Assembly: GCA_017549335.1 (NCBI GenBank)
Contig: JAFYVB010000041.1
Location: 49,552 to 113,551, forward strand
Reading direction: 5' to 3'
Length of the DNA stretch: 64,000 bases
Source of the DNA: Clostridia bacterium
GTDB taxonomy: Bacteria; Bacillota; Clostridia; Christensenellales; Aristaeellaceae
Shown here: one piece after another, positions 1-8,516 of the stretch
Layout: each line of letters starts with the position of its first letter
Numbering within the stretch: the first letter of the stretch is position 1
Position numbers and translations under genes: made by a program
Notes under the pieces: generated by a model
What the model was told of the DNA's origin: nothing
The model's database searches: none
The model's input: the letters and a program-made list of their open reading frames with translations, nothing else

Positions 1-1227
1 ACCGCAACGAAAGCGGCCGAGGATATCGGCCGGATGGCAAAGGAAAAGAGGACGTCTTTCCTTGCTGCCTGCGGCGGAAATCCCTCCAGCGAGGGCGCTT
101 ATCCCAAGCTGCTTGAAACGCTTCGCAAAAATCCCGAACTGTATAACGAAATTGACGTAGCCCTTGACCTGCATGAATGGCTTGCCTGGGTGCTCACGGG
201 CAAAATGCAGCGCAGCATGAACACCATGGGCATGAAAAATTACTGTGCCGACGGGAAAACGCTGCCGTCCGGGGATTTCTGGCGCAGCATAGATGAACGC
301 TTTGAAAACGTAAACGATAAGCTGCGGGGCGACGTGCTGTCATGGGGCGAAAGGGCCGGTGAACTGACAGAGGAGATGGCGGACAAGCTGGGGCTGCCCG
401 CGGGCATAGCGGTGGCTTCCTGTGCGCTGGACGGTCACGCGCCCATGATGGCGCTGGGGCTCAAGGAATCGGGAGACGCCATGATGACCATCGGCACGTC
501 GGGCGTACTGTGCGTGATCTCTGATCATCATGAGGCCATTGACGGTATCTGCGGGCAGTCCTTCAGCGGTCTTGTGCCCGGATTCTACGGATACGATTTT
601 GCCCAAAGCGGCGTAGGCGATATGTTTGGCTGGTTTGTTGACAACTGCGTGCCGGGGAAATATGAACGCATGGCGGCGGAAAAGGGCATTTCCGTGCATC
701 AGCTTTTGAGCGAAATGGGCTTTGCAAAGCCTGTGGGCGAAAGCGGTCTTGTGGCCGTTGACTGGTGGAACGGCAGCCGCAGTATCGTGGTGGATCAAAC
801 GCTGACGGGCGTGATCACGGGCATGAAGCTATCTACGAAGCCGGAAGATATTTACCGTGCGTTGGTGGAGGCGGCAGCCTTCGGAATGCGCGCCATGCGC
901 GATGCGCTGGAGGACAAGGGCGTCAAGGTCAACCGCATCTGCGTATGCGGCGGCATCGCGGCGAAAAATCCCCTGCTGCTGCAGTGCTATGCCGATATCC
1001 TGGGAAGCGAGCTGCGGCTGTCTACGCTGCCTAACTCTGCGGCGGCGGGCGCGGCCATTGCGGCGGCTGCGGCAGCGGGTGCATATCCGACGCTGCCCGA
1101 TGCCATGGATGCGCTGTCCAGCCGCGAGTTCAAGCGCGTGACGCCCGATATGCAGCGTCATGCACAGTATGAAGCGCTGTATGAAAAATATAAGAAACTG
1201 CGTAAGTTTTTCGGTGAAAACAAGTAA
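1..1227 (+). CDS. araB: Ribulokinase (FGGY kinase), 5' end cut by window edge
   Basis: This is the C-terminal part of an FGGY-family sugar kinase. The reading frame is open from base 1, so the ATG at 34 is internal and the true start lies outside the window. About 408 residues are visible where ribulokinases usually have 530-560. It should phosphorylate L-ribulose with ATP in the cytoplasm, in arabinose catabolism. The assignment rests on the ribulokinase-like block DWWNGSR near residue 250, the TIGTSG phosphate-binding segment, the VPGFYGYDFAQSGVGD stretch and the C-terminal nucleotide-binding segment CGGIAAKNPLLLQ. A related FGGY kinase (xylulokinase or an uncharacterised pentulose kinase) is possible but fits the WWNG motif less well. 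A glycosyltransferase gene follows 12 bases downstream on the same strand and probably shares the transcript. No other arabinose gene lies inside the window. Confidence 0.85.
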   Translation, partial: TATKAAEDIGRMAKEKRTSFLAACGGNPSSEGAYPKLLETLRKNPELYNEIDVALDLHEWLAWVLTGKMQRSMNTMGMKNYCADGKTLPSGDFWRSIDERFENVNDKLRGDVLSWGERAGELTEEMADKLGLPAGIAVASCALDGHAPMMALGLKESGDAMMTIGTSGVLCVISDHHEAIDGICGQSFSGLVPGFYGYDFAQSGVGDMFGWFVDNCVPGKYERMAAEKGISVHQLLSEMGFAKPVGESGLVAVDWWNGSRSIVVDQTLTGVITGMKLSTKPEDIYRALVEAAAFGMRAMRDALEDKGVKVNRICVCGGIAAKNPLLLQCYADILGSELRLSTLPNSAAAGAAIAAAAAAGAYPTLPDAMDALSSREFKRVTPDMQRHAQYEALYEKYKKLRKFFGENK

Positions 1228-1239
1228 AGGGGGGATCCT

Positions 1240-2205
1240 GTGAAGCCTGTTTTGTATATTATCGTGCCCTGCTATAACGAAGAAGAAGTGCTTCCTCAAA
1301 CTGCGCCGATGTTTCTGAATAAGATCAATCAGCTGGCGGAGGAGGGGAAGATCAGCCCCGACAGCCGCGTGCTGTTCGTGAACGACGGCAGCAAGGATAA
1401 AACCTGGCAGATCATAGAGGAGCTGTCCAAAACCGACGTGCATTATCAGGGCATTGCCCAAAGCCGCAATCGCGGACATCAGAATGCCGTGCTCGCCGGT
1501 CTGCTGGAAGCCAAGGACAAGTGCGATATCACCATCAGCATTGACTGTGACGGGCAGGATGACATCAACGCCATGGACAAGATGGTGGACGCCTACAATA
1601 ACGAAAACTGCGAGATCGTGTATGGCGTTCGCTCTTCCCGTGAGACCGATACCTTCTTCAAGCGCACCACAGCCGAAGGCTTTTACAAGGTACTCAACGC
1701 CATGGGCGCGGAAGTGGTATTCAATCATGCTGATTACCGCCTGATCTCCTCCCGTGCGCTGCAGGAATTTGCCAAGTTCAAAGAGGTCAATCTGTATCTG
1801 CGCGGCATGGTGCCGCTGGTGGGCTTCAAATCCACCAGCGTGTATTATGAACGCCACGAGCGTTTGGCGGGCAAGAGCCATTATCCTCTTAAAAAGATGC
1901 TGGCGCTGGCCTTTGACGGCATCACCAGTTTGTCCGTAAAGCCCATCCGCATGATTATGGCGGCAGGCTTTGTGATCGCCGTGCTCAGCTTTGTGGGCAT
2001 CCTCTGGTCGATCATTTCCGCTTTGTGCGGTTCCACCGTTGCAGGCTGGGCCAGTATGACCTGTATCATCTGCTTTGTCTGCGGTATGCAGGCGGTGTTC
2101 CTTGGGGTGATCGGCGAATATATCGGCAAGATTTACATGGAAGTAAAGGAAAGACCGCGGTATATCATCGCCGAACGCACGGATGGGATGAAAGAAGAAA
2201 AATAA
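1240..2205 (+). CDS. Family 2 glycosyltransferase with C-terminal membrane anchor (GtrB/DPM1-like)
   Basis: A 321-residue polyprenyl-phosphate glycosyltransferase. The N-terminal GT-A domain has IVPCYNEEE near residue 5, VNDGSKDKTW near 46, SRNRGHQNA near 75 and the metal-binding acidic stretch IDCDGQDD near 101. Two hydrophobic segments (about residues 230-258 and 268-295) form the C-terminal membrane hairpin typical of GtrB and DPM1-like enzymes, followed by a basic tail. Such enzymes load glucose or another hexose onto undecaprenyl phosphate at the inner face of the membrane for wall or surface glycan modification. The start is a GTG preceded by an AAAGGGGGGA ribosome binding site. No flippase or GtrA gene lies alongside, so the acceptor pathway is unknown. 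It ends at a strong bidirectional terminator. Confidence 0.87.
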   Translation: MKPVLYIIVPCYNEEEVLPQTAPMFLNKINQLAEEGKISPDSRVLFVNDGSKDKTWQIIEELSKTDVHYQGIAQSRNRGHQNAVLAGLLEAKDKCDITISIDCDGQDDINAMDKMVDAYNNENCEIVYGVRSSRETDTFFKRTTAEGFYKVLNAMGAEVVFNHADYRLISSRALQEFAKFKEVNLYLRGMVPLVGFKSTSVYYERHERLAGKSHYPLKKMLALAFDGITSLSVKPIRMIMAAGFVIAVLSFVGILWSIISALCGSTVAGWASMTCIICFVCGMQAVFLGVIGEYIGKIYMEVKERPRYIIAERTDGMKEEK

Positions 2206-2208
2206 AGT

Positions 2209-2240
2209 AGCAGCCGGGGAATTTTCCCCGGCTGCTGCTT
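2209..2240. terminator. Bidirectional rho-independent terminator
   Basis: Inverted arms 2209-2220 and 2225-2236 form a 12-bp GC-rich stem with a 4-base loop. The stem lies between the ends of the glycosyltransferase (plus) and the AraC-type regulator (minus), whose stop codon it almost touches. Confidence 0.8.
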
Positions 2241-3109
2241 TATTCATCGGGATGTCCCAGCGTTTCCAACTCGCTGTGGGGACGGAACTGGGAAGGTGGC
2301 ATGCCGTATTGCTGGGTGAAAGCGTGGCAGAAGGCAGAATGATCGGTATAGCCGCACAGCTTTCCCGCCTGCATGGCGGTTTTGCCTTCAGTGAGCAGCT
2401 CTGCCGCTAACAGCAGACGCTTTAAACGGATGTAGGCGTGGGGCGGATAGCCTGTGGCGTCGCGGAAGCGGTGCTGGAAGGAAGAACGGCTCATGTACAG
2501 ATGGGCAGCCAGCGTGTCGCAGGAAAGATTATCGCCCAAATGGGATTGGATATAGATCAGCGCCTGGGCGATCTTGTCATCGCTGTGGATGTCGGTGGGC
2601 GCGGCATTTTTTTCGGAATGCTGACACAGAAAAACCATCAACTCGGTCAGCAGCGCCTGAGAAAGAATGGATCGGTAGGGGGAAGCGGATGTCAGAACAC
2701 GCTCCAGCTTTTGAAGAAGCGAGGAAACAAAAGCACGGTCGGCATCCTGGAAACGAAGCAGGCTGATGCTGCGCATTCTTGCGCGGTCAAAGCAGGCGGC
2801 AAGACCGCCGGCTTCGGGGGCAAGAGAGGACAGATAGCTGTGGTTCAGATACAGAATGATGCGCTCGTAGGGCGCGTTTCCGTGGGCGTGCATGCGGTGC
2901 AACTGACCGTGGGAGATGGTGAGCATATCACCGGGATGCAGGTGATAGGTTTCGTTCTCAACGCTGTAATCCACATTGCCCGACAGGAAAAAAACCAGCT
3001 TGTCAAAGCCGTGGTAGTGCCAGTCTACCGTCAGTTCGCATTGTTCTTTGGTATGGAACAGTCTGAACTGTTCGTGGAGATAGCCGCGCTCACTGCCGCT
3101 GGGATACAT
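2240..3109 (-). CDS. AraC-family transcriptional regulator with cupin sensor
   Basis: A 289-residue regulator. The N-terminal 100 residues form a cupin-type sensing fold (WHYHGFDKLVFFLSG near residue 30, then HPGDMLTISHGQLHRM near 58), as in sugar-responsive AraC proteins. The C-terminal 100 residues hold two helix-turn-helix units: the first around LAAHLYMSRSSFQHRFR, the second around AGKLCGYTDHSAFCHAF, ending with the family signature GMPPSQFR. It should bind DNA as a dimer and respond to a small ligand, probably a sugar. The ribosome binding site GAGGTG precedes the ATG. A second AraC gene lies immediately upstream on the same strand, and a TATAAT hexamer (3151-3156) inside the end of that gene may give it its own promoter. 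Its target is not evident. Confidence 0.88.
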   Translation of the reverse strand: MYPSGSERGYLHEQFRLFHTKEQCELTVDWHYHGFDKLVFFLSGNVDYSVENETYHLHPGDMLTISHGQLHRMHAHGNAPYERIILYLNHSYLSSLAPEAGGLAACFDRARMRSISLLRFQDADRAFVSSLLQKLERVLTSASPYRSILSQALLTELMVFLCQHSEKNAAPTDIHSDDKIAQALIYIQSHLGDNLSCDTLAAHLYMSRSSFQHRFRDATGYPPHAYIRLKRLLLAAELLTEGKTAMQAGKLCGYTDHSAFCHAFTQQYGMPPSQFRPHSELETLGHPDE

Positions 3110-3146
3110 AATTCACCTCTGCAATATTGAACATGGATGTTCTTTA

Positions 3147-3989
3147 TTATACTATGGAAGATGGGAAATTGTCCAGCGAAGATCGTTTTTTCCGGTACTG
3201 CCCGGGAGTGATTCCGAAGGCAGTGCGGAAAATCACGCCCAGCTGCGCGCCGGTTTGCAGGCCGATCAGGCGGGCGATATCATCAAGGGTGAGGGCGCTT
3301 TCCCGCAAAAGCTGCTTTGCGTGGCGCATCCGGATGCTCAGCAGGATCTCTTTGGGGGTCTGCCCGTATTCGGCGGTCATCAGCCGGTACAGATGCGACC
3401 GGCTCAGCCCCACAAAATCGGCGGTCTCCTGAATGGAAACGGCGCGGTCGTAATTGCCCTCCAGATACCACAGCGCTTTGTCGCAGTAATCGCGGGCGGA
3501 GGAAAGCGCACTTTTTGGATCCTGCGCAGGAGCGATGTGGGCGATGAAGCGCAGAAGGCATCCGGCAGCCGCCAGCTGATTCAGACGCAGGACGCGGGCA
3601 TCGGATCGCATATCCTGCAAAATCTCCCAGACGGCGGCGGGATCTTCGGCGGTGAAGATACGGTTTTTTCCGTCAAGACCGGCAGCGCGGGTGATATATT
3701 CCGCCTGTCTGCCGCGATAGCCCACCCATGCGTAATGCCACGGCGTGTGTTCGTCCGCCTGATAACGGGTGGTTTCATCCGGCAGGATCAGAAAACCCTG
3801 CCCTGCGCGAACGGTGACGCTTTCGCCTTCATAGTGCAGCGTTCCGCAGCCGGAGAGTACAAAATGGATCAGATAATGCTTGCGCTGCGCGGGCCCGTAG
3901 GCATGGAGCGGAGCACAGGCTTCCTCCCCTGTGTTGACGATATACAGGTCATTTCCCGTTGCTACGGTTGCTGATTCCATTCGTGGCAT
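3147..3989 (-). CDS. AraC-family transcriptional regulator, divergent from GH4 glycosidase
   Basis: A 280-residue AraC/XylS-family activator. The frame is open ten codons further upstream (to 4019), but an AAAGGAG ribosome binding site lies 7 bases before the ATG at 3989 and none serves 4019, so I start it at MPRMESATV. Residues 1-150 form the effector domain (GCGTLHYEGESVTVRAGQG). The C-terminus has two helix-turn-helix units, ADFVGLSRSHLYRLM and IARLIGLQTGAQLGVIFR, and ends with the signature GITPGQYRKK. The gene is transcribed away from the family 4 glycosidase gene, so it probably activates that gene in response to the cognate sugar. The glycosidase promoter has a good -10 but a poor -35, which fits an activator-dependent promoter. 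Confidence 0.88.
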   Translation of the reverse strand: MPRMESATVATGNDLYIVNTGEEACAPLHAYGPAQRKHYLIHFVLSGCGTLHYEGESVTVRAGQGFLILPDETTRYQADEHTPWHYAWVGYRGRQAEYITRAAGLDGKNRIFTAEDPAAVWEILQDMRSDARVLRLNQLAAAGCLLRFIAHIAPAQDPKSALSSARDYCDKALWYLEGNYDRAVSIQETADFVGLSRSHLYRLMTAEYGQTPKEILLSIRMRHAKQLLRESALTLDDIARLIGLQTGAQLGVIFRTAFGITPGQYRKKRSSLDNFPSSIV

Positions 3990-4007
3990 TTGCAGCTCCT
4001 TTGATGA

Positions 4008-4078
4008 TGTATGCAACATTTTGAATGTATCTTACAACAAAGGCGGTCTTTCGTCAACGGTATATATCGTGTATAATG
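4008..4078 (+). promoter_or_regulatory. AraC/glycosidase intergenic control region
   Basis: Two related elements, TGTATGCAACA (4008-4018) and TGTATCTTACAACA (4026-4039), lie upstream of a TATAAT -10 box at 4073-4078. The -35 position reads TTTCGT, a poor match. Repeated elements upstream of a weak -35 fit an AraC-type activator site; the binding assignment is inference. Confidence 0.45.
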
Positions 4079-4109
4079 AAACCATCAGAATTTAAAAGGA
4101 GGCTTTCCC

Positions 4110-5420
4110 GTGCCGAAGATTACATTCATGGGCGCCGGTTCGTCCGTATTTGCGAAGAACGTGCTGGGCGACAGTATGCTTACGCCCTCGCTGCAGGACA
4201 GTGTGATCGCGCTGTACGATATCGATCCGGTGCGTCTTGAGGATTCCTACCGTATGCTCATGGCCATCAAAAAGAACGTGGGCAGCGATGCGAAAATTGA
4301 AAAGTACTGCGGCGTTGAAAACCGCAAGGATGCTCTTCGCGGCGCCAATTACGTGGTGGACGCCATTCAGGTGGGTCTGTATGAGCCCTGCACGGTGACG
4401 GACTTTGAAGTGCCGAAAAAGTACGGCCTTCGCCAGACCATTGCCGATACGCTGGGCATCGGTGGTATTTTCCGCGCACTGCGCACCATTCCCGTGCTTT
4501 CTGATTTTGCCCGTGATATGGAGGAAGTGTGCCCCGATGCATGGTTCCTCAATTATACCAATCCCATGGCCATGCTGGCGGGCTATATGCAGCGCTACAC
4601 CAACGTAAAGACCGTGGGTCTGTGCCACAGCGTGCAGGTGTGCGTGCCCAAGCTTCTGGAAGGTCTTGAAATGCCCTATGACGATACCATCCAGTGGAAG
4701 ATCGCCGGTATCAACCATCAGGCGTGGCTGCTGGAGGTAAAGGACAGGGACGGAAACGATCTGTATCCCGAGATCAAGCGCCGTGCGCTCAACCGCACCG
4801 AAAAGCACAATGATATGGTGCGCTATGAGATCATGAAGCGCTTCGGCTATTATGTGACGGAATCCAGCGAGCATAACGCTGAGTACATGCCCTATTTCAT
4901 CAAGGATAAGTATCCCGAGCTGATCGAGCGGTTCAATATTCCGCTGGATGAATATCCCCGCCGCTGCATCAAGCATATTGAAAAATGGGCAAAGCAGCGC
5001 GAGGAGCTGACCCTCAATCCCACGCTGACCCATGTGCGCTCCAAGGAATATGCCAGCCGCATCATGGACGCCATGGAAACCAACATTCCCTACAAGATCG
5101 GCGGCAACGTGATCAATACGGGGCTTATCACCAACCTGCCGCGCAACGCCTGCGTGGAAGTGCCCTGCATCGTGGATAAATCGGGTGTAACCCCCACGTT
5201 TGTCGGCGATCTGCCCGAACAGTGCGCCGCCATGAACCGCACCAACATCAACGTGCAGCTGCTTACCATCGAAGCGGCGAGGACGCTGAAGAAGGACTAT
5301 ATCTATCAGGCTGCGCTGATGGATCCCCATCTGCAAAGCGAACTGTCCATTGACGATATCGTATCGCTGTGCGATGATTTGATCGTAGCCCATGACGGCT
5401 GGCTGCCGAAATACCGCTGA
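4110..5420 (+). CDS. melA: Glycoside hydrolase family 4, alpha-galactosidase type
   Basis: A 436-residue NAD- and metal-dependent glycosidase. Family 4 enzymes use a redox-assisted elimination mechanism with NAD and Mn2+. The N-terminal Rossmann fold starts KITFMGAGSSVFAKN, the segment FLNYTNPMAM follows near residue 146, and GLCHSVQ near residue 170 supplies the metal-binding Cys and His. GINHQAW near residue 200 is the second metal/substrate segment. The CHSV form is that of alpha-galactosidases (MelA) rather than of 6-phospho-beta-glucosidases, so galactosides such as melibiose or raffinose are the likely substrates; alpha-glucosides are possible. The start is GTG, 6 bases after AAAGGAGG. 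No transporter is adjacent. It is probably controlled by the divergent AraC regulator. Confidence 0.85.
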   Translation: MPKITFMGAGSSVFAKNVLGDSMLTPSLQDSVIALYDIDPVRLEDSYRMLMAIKKNVGSDAKIEKYCGVENRKDALRGANYVVDAIQVGLYEPCTVTDFEVPKKYGLRQTIADTLGIGGIFRALRTIPVLSDFARDMEEVCPDAWFLNYTNPMAMLAGYMQRYTNVKTVGLCHSVQVCVPKLLEGLEMPYDDTIQWKIAGINHQAWLLEVKDRDGNDLYPEIKRRALNRTEKHNDMVRYEIMKRFGYYVTESSEHNAEYMPYFIKDKYPELIERFNIPLDEYPRRCIKHIEKWAKQREELTLNPTLTHVRSKEYASRIMDAMETNIPYKIGGNVINTGLITNLPRNACVEVPCIVDKSGVTPTFVGDLPEQCAAMNRTNINVQLLTIEAARTLKKDYIYQAALMDPHLQSELSIDDIVSLCDDLIVAHDGWLPKYR

Positions 5421-5427
5421 ATAAAGG

Positions 5428-5456
5428 AAACCGGACTGATTTTTCAGTCCGGTTTT
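5428..5456. terminator. Bidirectional terminator shared with a stop codon
   Basis: Arms 5428-5439 and 5444-5455 (AAACCGGACTGA and its complement) with a TTTT loop and a T-run. The distal arm contains the stop codon of the minus-strand YdcF-family gene, so the two convergent genes share one terminator. Confidence 0.85.
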
Positions 5457-6001
5457 TCCGTGGGCCGGGGAATGCCCAGCCCGTACATGATTTTCAAATA
5501 CCACCCGGGACGTTTTTTATCCGTCCCCTGATAACCCAGCAGGTAATCGATCAGGCGCAGCGGCTCAAGGCAGATGGCTTTGGGATTCATTCGGTAGGGG
5601 ATATAGGCGCTGCGGCTGCCTGTGTGCATCCCGGCGGATCTGCGGCAGATGATCCGTGCGCGCAATGCGTGGTAATGGCTGGTGACGATCAGCACACGGG
5701 GATTCTCTTTGGCAAGCACCTTGCGGGCATTGAGCATATTTTCGACGGTGATCTGCGAGCGGTCTTCCTTCTGGACGGCGCTTTGAGGCACTCCCAGCGC
5801 AAGCAGTGCTTTTTCCATCACGTCAGCTTCCGTGACCGGCGTTCCCGGCGTTTTGCCGCCGCAGGGGATGATCAGCGGTGCAAGCCCTTTGTGATAGCAC
5901 ACAGCCGCTTTTTGTATACGAAGGGACAGCTCTTCTTTGGCAGAGCCGTCTTCATTCAGTTTAAGTCCCAGCAGAAGGATCGCATCATAGCGCTTTTTCA
6001 C
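5444..6001 (-). CDS. YdcF/SanA-family (DUF218) protein
   Basis: A 185-residue DUF218-family protein of unknown biochemical role; relatives affect envelope or peptidoglycan-precursor metabolism. The family pattern is clear: AILLLGLKLNEDG near the N-terminus, IPCGGKTPGTPVTEADVM, a Gly-Val-Pro turn, EDRSQITVENM and VTSHYHALRA. There is no transmembrane segment, unlike SanA or ElyC, so it is probably cytoplasmic. The frame is open to 6055, but a complete sigma-A promoter (6020-6048) lies inside that extension and a GAGGTG ribosome binding site lies 6 bases before a GTG at 6001, so I place the start there. It is transcribed divergently from the FAD oxidoreductase gene. Confidence 0.82.
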   Translation of the reverse strand: MKKRYDAILLLGLKLNEDGSAKEELSLRIQKAAVCYHKGLAPLIIPCGGKTPGTPVTEADVMEKALLALGVPQSAVQKEDRSQITVENMLNARKVLAKENPRVLIVTSHYHALRARIICRRSAGMHTGSRSAYIPYRMNPKAICLEPLRLIDYLLGYQGTDKKRPGWYLKIMYGLGIPRPTEKPD

Positions 6002-6019
6002 GGATAACACCTCGTTCTT

Positions 6020-6048
6020 ATTATAAAACGAAGAATGCTTCTTTTCAA
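6020..6048 (-). promoter_or_regulatory. Sigma-A promoter of the YdcF-family gene
   Basis: On the minus strand TTGAAA (6043-6048) and TATAAT (6020-6025) are separated by exactly 17 bases, 19 bases upstream of the GTG start. This decides the start codon of the gene. Confidence 0.75.
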
Positions 6049-6126
6049 GCGGCAAGGTTTGTGATATACTGGCTTTGATAAATCAGCGTTATTACCATCT
6101 TGAATGAATCTCGGGAGGTACTGAAA

Positions 6127-7500
6127 ATGAATAAACAAACGAAAAAATTTGACGTTTGCATTGTGGGCGCCGGCCCCGGCGGTATTGCGGCTGCGCTGGC
6201 AGCTGCTCGCAACGGTGCAAAAGTGCTGCTGGTGGAGCAGAACGGCTACGTGGGCGGCAATCTGGTGATCGGTCTGCCGCTGCTGGGTTATCTGGATAAG
6301 GACGGCCGTACGGTGACGGCGGGCATTGCCCAGGAGCTGGTGGATGCGCTGATTGAGCGCAAGGCCACCTTCGGTCATCGCTGGTGCCCCATGCATAACT
6401 CTGTGACGCTGTATGACCACGAGCAGCTGAAGATCATCCTGTTTGAAAAGCTGCTGGAAGCCAAGGTGGAACTGCTGCTGCATGCCCGTGTGGGCGCGGT
6501 GAATGTGGATTGCGGCAAGATCAAAAACATCACCGTCTGCGGCAAGGGCTGGGAGATCGACGTGGAAGCCAAGGTGTATATCGATGGCAGCGGCGACGGC
6601 GACGTAGCCTATATGGCGGGCGCCCGCTACGAAAAGGGCGCGGACAACTGCGGCAAGCTGCAGCCTCCCACGCTGATGTGCACCGTGGCAGACGTGGATG
6701 TGAGCAAGCTGCACGATTACATCGAAAAAGATCCCGAACAGATGGTGCTTTCCGAAACCACCGAGACCTATCCGGGCTATGATGCCGATTATTTCCGCGC
6801 TTCGCCCAACCATGTGCTGGTGGGTATGCGCAAGATGTTTACCGAGCTGCGTGAAAAGGGTGAATTGCCCGTTGCCCGTGATACGCTGATTTATATCAAC
6901 AGCGTGGTGGATGGCGAAGTGCACCTCAACTGCACCCGTCATGCCGGTATTGACGGCAGCGACGTATTTGATCTGACCAGGGCCGAGATCGAAGCGCATC
7001 TGCAGATCCCCAAGCTGGTGGAGTGCCTGCGCAAGCATATGCCCGGCTTTGAAAATGCCCGACTGACGCAGATTTATCCCTTCCTGGGCGTGCGCGAGAC
7101 CCGCCGTTTCAGCGGTATCAAAACGCTGTGCGAACAGGATATTCTGGCCGGCACCGTGCATGAAGACGCCATCGGTCTGGGATCCTATATTATCGACATC
7201 CACGACGGCGCGGGTCTGAGCACCATCGTCAAAAAGATCCCGCCCTACGGCATTCCCTACGGCGTAACCGTGAGCAAGGACATCGACAATCTCATGTTTG
7301 CCGGCCGCTGTGCTTCCCTTGACAGCGTTGTAATGAGCTCTGCCCGCGTCATGCCCACCATGATGGTCATCGGCGAGGCTGCAGGCGTCGGCGCCGCCAT
7401 GGCGGTGAAAAATGATATTCTGCCCGCCGAAGTGGACGTTCCCGCTCTGCGCGAGAATCTGATCAAGGCCGGCGTGCTGATGGCGCCCATTGAGAAATAA
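6127..7500 (+). CDS. FAD-dependent oxidoreductase (PF12831-like)
   Basis: A 457-residue flavoprotein. The N-terminus carries the dinucleotide-binding GAGPGG motif near residue 14 and an acidic end of the second strand (LLVEQ), then GGNL. Later segments typical of the family are YIDGSGDGDVAYMAGA near residue 152, LGVRETRRFSG near residue 320, and the C-terminal FAD-contact motif MFAGRCASLDSVVMSSARV near residue 390. Related proteins are annotated only as FAD-dependent oxidoreductases, and their substrates, often thought to be sugars or polyols, are mostly unknown. I start at the ATG at 6127 because GGGAGG lies 8 bases upstream; the frame extends 9 codons further. A second family member is at 60.0 kb. 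It stands alone, followed by a terminator. Confidence 0.8.
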   Translation: MNKQTKKFDVCIVGAGPGGIAAALAAARNGAKVLLVEQNGYVGGNLVIGLPLLGYLDKDGRTVTAGIAQELVDALIERKATFGHRWCPMHNSVTLYDHEQLKIILFEKLLEAKVELLLHARVGAVNVDCGKIKNITVCGKGWEIDVEAKVYIDGSGDGDVAYMAGARYEKGADNCGKLQPPTLMCTVADVDVSKLHDYIEKDPEQMVLSETTETYPGYDADYFRASPNHVLVGMRKMFTELREKGELPVARDTLIYINSVVDGEVHLNCTRHAGIDGSDVFDLTRAEIEAHLQIPKLVECLRKHMPGFENARLTQIYPFLGVRETRRFSGIKTLCEQDILAGTVHEDAIGLGSYIIDIHDGAGLSTIVKKIPPYGIPYGVTVSKDIDNLMFAGRCASLDSVVMSSARVMPTMMVIGEAAGVGAAMAVKNDILPAEVDVPALRENLIKAGVLMAPIEK

Positions 7501-7512
7501 CCGCATAACTTG

Positions 7513-7542
7513 TAAAAAGGCAGTCTTTCGGCTGCCTTTTCC
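7513..7542 (+). terminator. Rho-independent terminator
   Basis: AAAAAGGCAG and CTGCCTTTT arms flank a short TCTTTCGG loop, directly after the FAD oxidoreductase gene. Confidence 0.75.
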
Positions 7543-7553
7543 CTTTGGGAAGA

Positions 7554-7582
7554 TTGACGGAATACGCCTGAGATGATATGAT
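7554..7582 (+). promoter_or_regulatory. Sigma-A promoter of the secreted SH3-like gene
   Basis: TTGACG (7554-7559), 17-base spacer, TATGAT (7577-7582), about 50 bases before the GTG start at 7632. Confidence 0.7.
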
Positions 7583-7631
7583 AGGTACATAAATCACGCG
7601 CTGACATAGGAAGCCATATGGAGGGAATATT

Positions 7632-8438
7632 GTGAAAAAGAAACTGCTTTCTTTTGTGCTTGCTTTGCTGCTTTTGCTTTGTATTGTGCCCGCCCATGCC
7701 GCTTACGGCACGCTGTATATGGTGATCGACTGTGCCAGTGCGCCTATGTATGCAGCCTGCACCGGTGAAATGCCGCTGCTGCGGTATGTGAATGCCGGGG
7801 AGATTGTGCATTGCATTGCGACCCTGGCGGATTATTACTGCGTTGCCTACGGTAACAGCACAGGTTACATCAGCCGTCAGTATCTGGCTGCGGTGGATGA
7901 CAATCATTACACCTTCAAGCTGCCCGGCGTGCAGTACGGATCTGCCGTGGGCGGCAATCCTGTTGTTCCCTACGGCGGCATTCCTTTCTTCCGCTATACT
8001 CCTCATGAAGCACAGGCCAACCAGAAGCTGGCTACCCGTTCGGGCCCCGGTACGGAATACACCGGTACTTTGACCTATCCCAAGGAAACCAAGGTAAAAA
8101 CCTACTATATCACCGATGGAAGCGGTGTGGATTGGGTGTGCTTTTCCTTTACCTATCGCGGTGAAGACTATCTTCTTTATACCGGCAACAAGCGCATTGA
8201 CTCCCGTCAAGCGCTGCCTGTAAACCGGGAAGAGAAAACTTTCCCGGCTTACATCACAAAAGAAGTTACGCCTTTCTACGGCCCGGGGTATACCTATGCC
8301 CGTGCCGAGCATACCGTACCTGCGGGAAGCGCCGTGCAGGGCGTCTATCAGACGACCGAAGGCTGGCTGATGTTTGATTATCAGGTGCCCGGCGGCAGAA
8401 TCCAGCGCGCGTGGGCGCCTTTGGAATACTGGAAGTAA
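7632..8438 (+). CDS. Secreted protein with SH3-like repeats
   Basis: A 268-residue exported protein. It begins with a classic signal peptide (Lys-Lys-Lys, a run of Leu, and an Ala-His-Ala cleavage site near residue 23). The mature part shows bacterial SH3-like features in three segments: AGEIVHCIATLADYYCVAYG then GYISRQYL near residues 56-86, TRSGPGTEYTGTLTYPKET near 135, and FYGPGYTYARAEHTVPAGS then GWLMFDYQ near 215-255. SH3b repeats commonly bind wall peptides or glycans, so it probably sits at the cell wall, but no enzymatic domain is present. The start is GTG with GGAGGGA upstream. It has its own promoter and is monocistronic. Function unknown. Confidence 0.78.
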   Translation: MKKKLLSFVLALLLLLCIVPAHAAYGTLYMVIDCASAPMYAACTGEMPLLRYVNAGEIVHCIATLADYYCVAYGNSTGYISRQYLAAVDDNHYTFKLPGVQYGSAVGGNPVVPYGGIPFFRYTPHEAQANQKLATRSGPGTEYTGTLTYPKETKVKTYYITDGSGVDWVCFSFTYRGEDYLLYTGNKRIDSRQALPVNREEKTFPAYITKEVTPFYGPGYTYARAEHTVPAGSAVQGVYQTTEGWLMFDYQVPGGRIQRAWAPLEYWK

Positions 8439-8457
8439 GCGAAATCAAGGGGAAGTG

Positions 8458-8486
8458 TTGCCAAATCGCGGCGTTTCTGCTATAAT
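8458..8486 (+). promoter_or_regulatory. Sigma-A promoter of the asp23-amaP-nusB run
   Basis: TTGCCA (8458-8463), 17-base spacer, TATAAT (8481-8486); AAAGGAGG follows at 8501 and the ATG at 8517. Confidence 0.78.
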
Positions 8487-8516
8487 AAAACGAACATCGT
8501 AAAGGAGGTGCATTTT

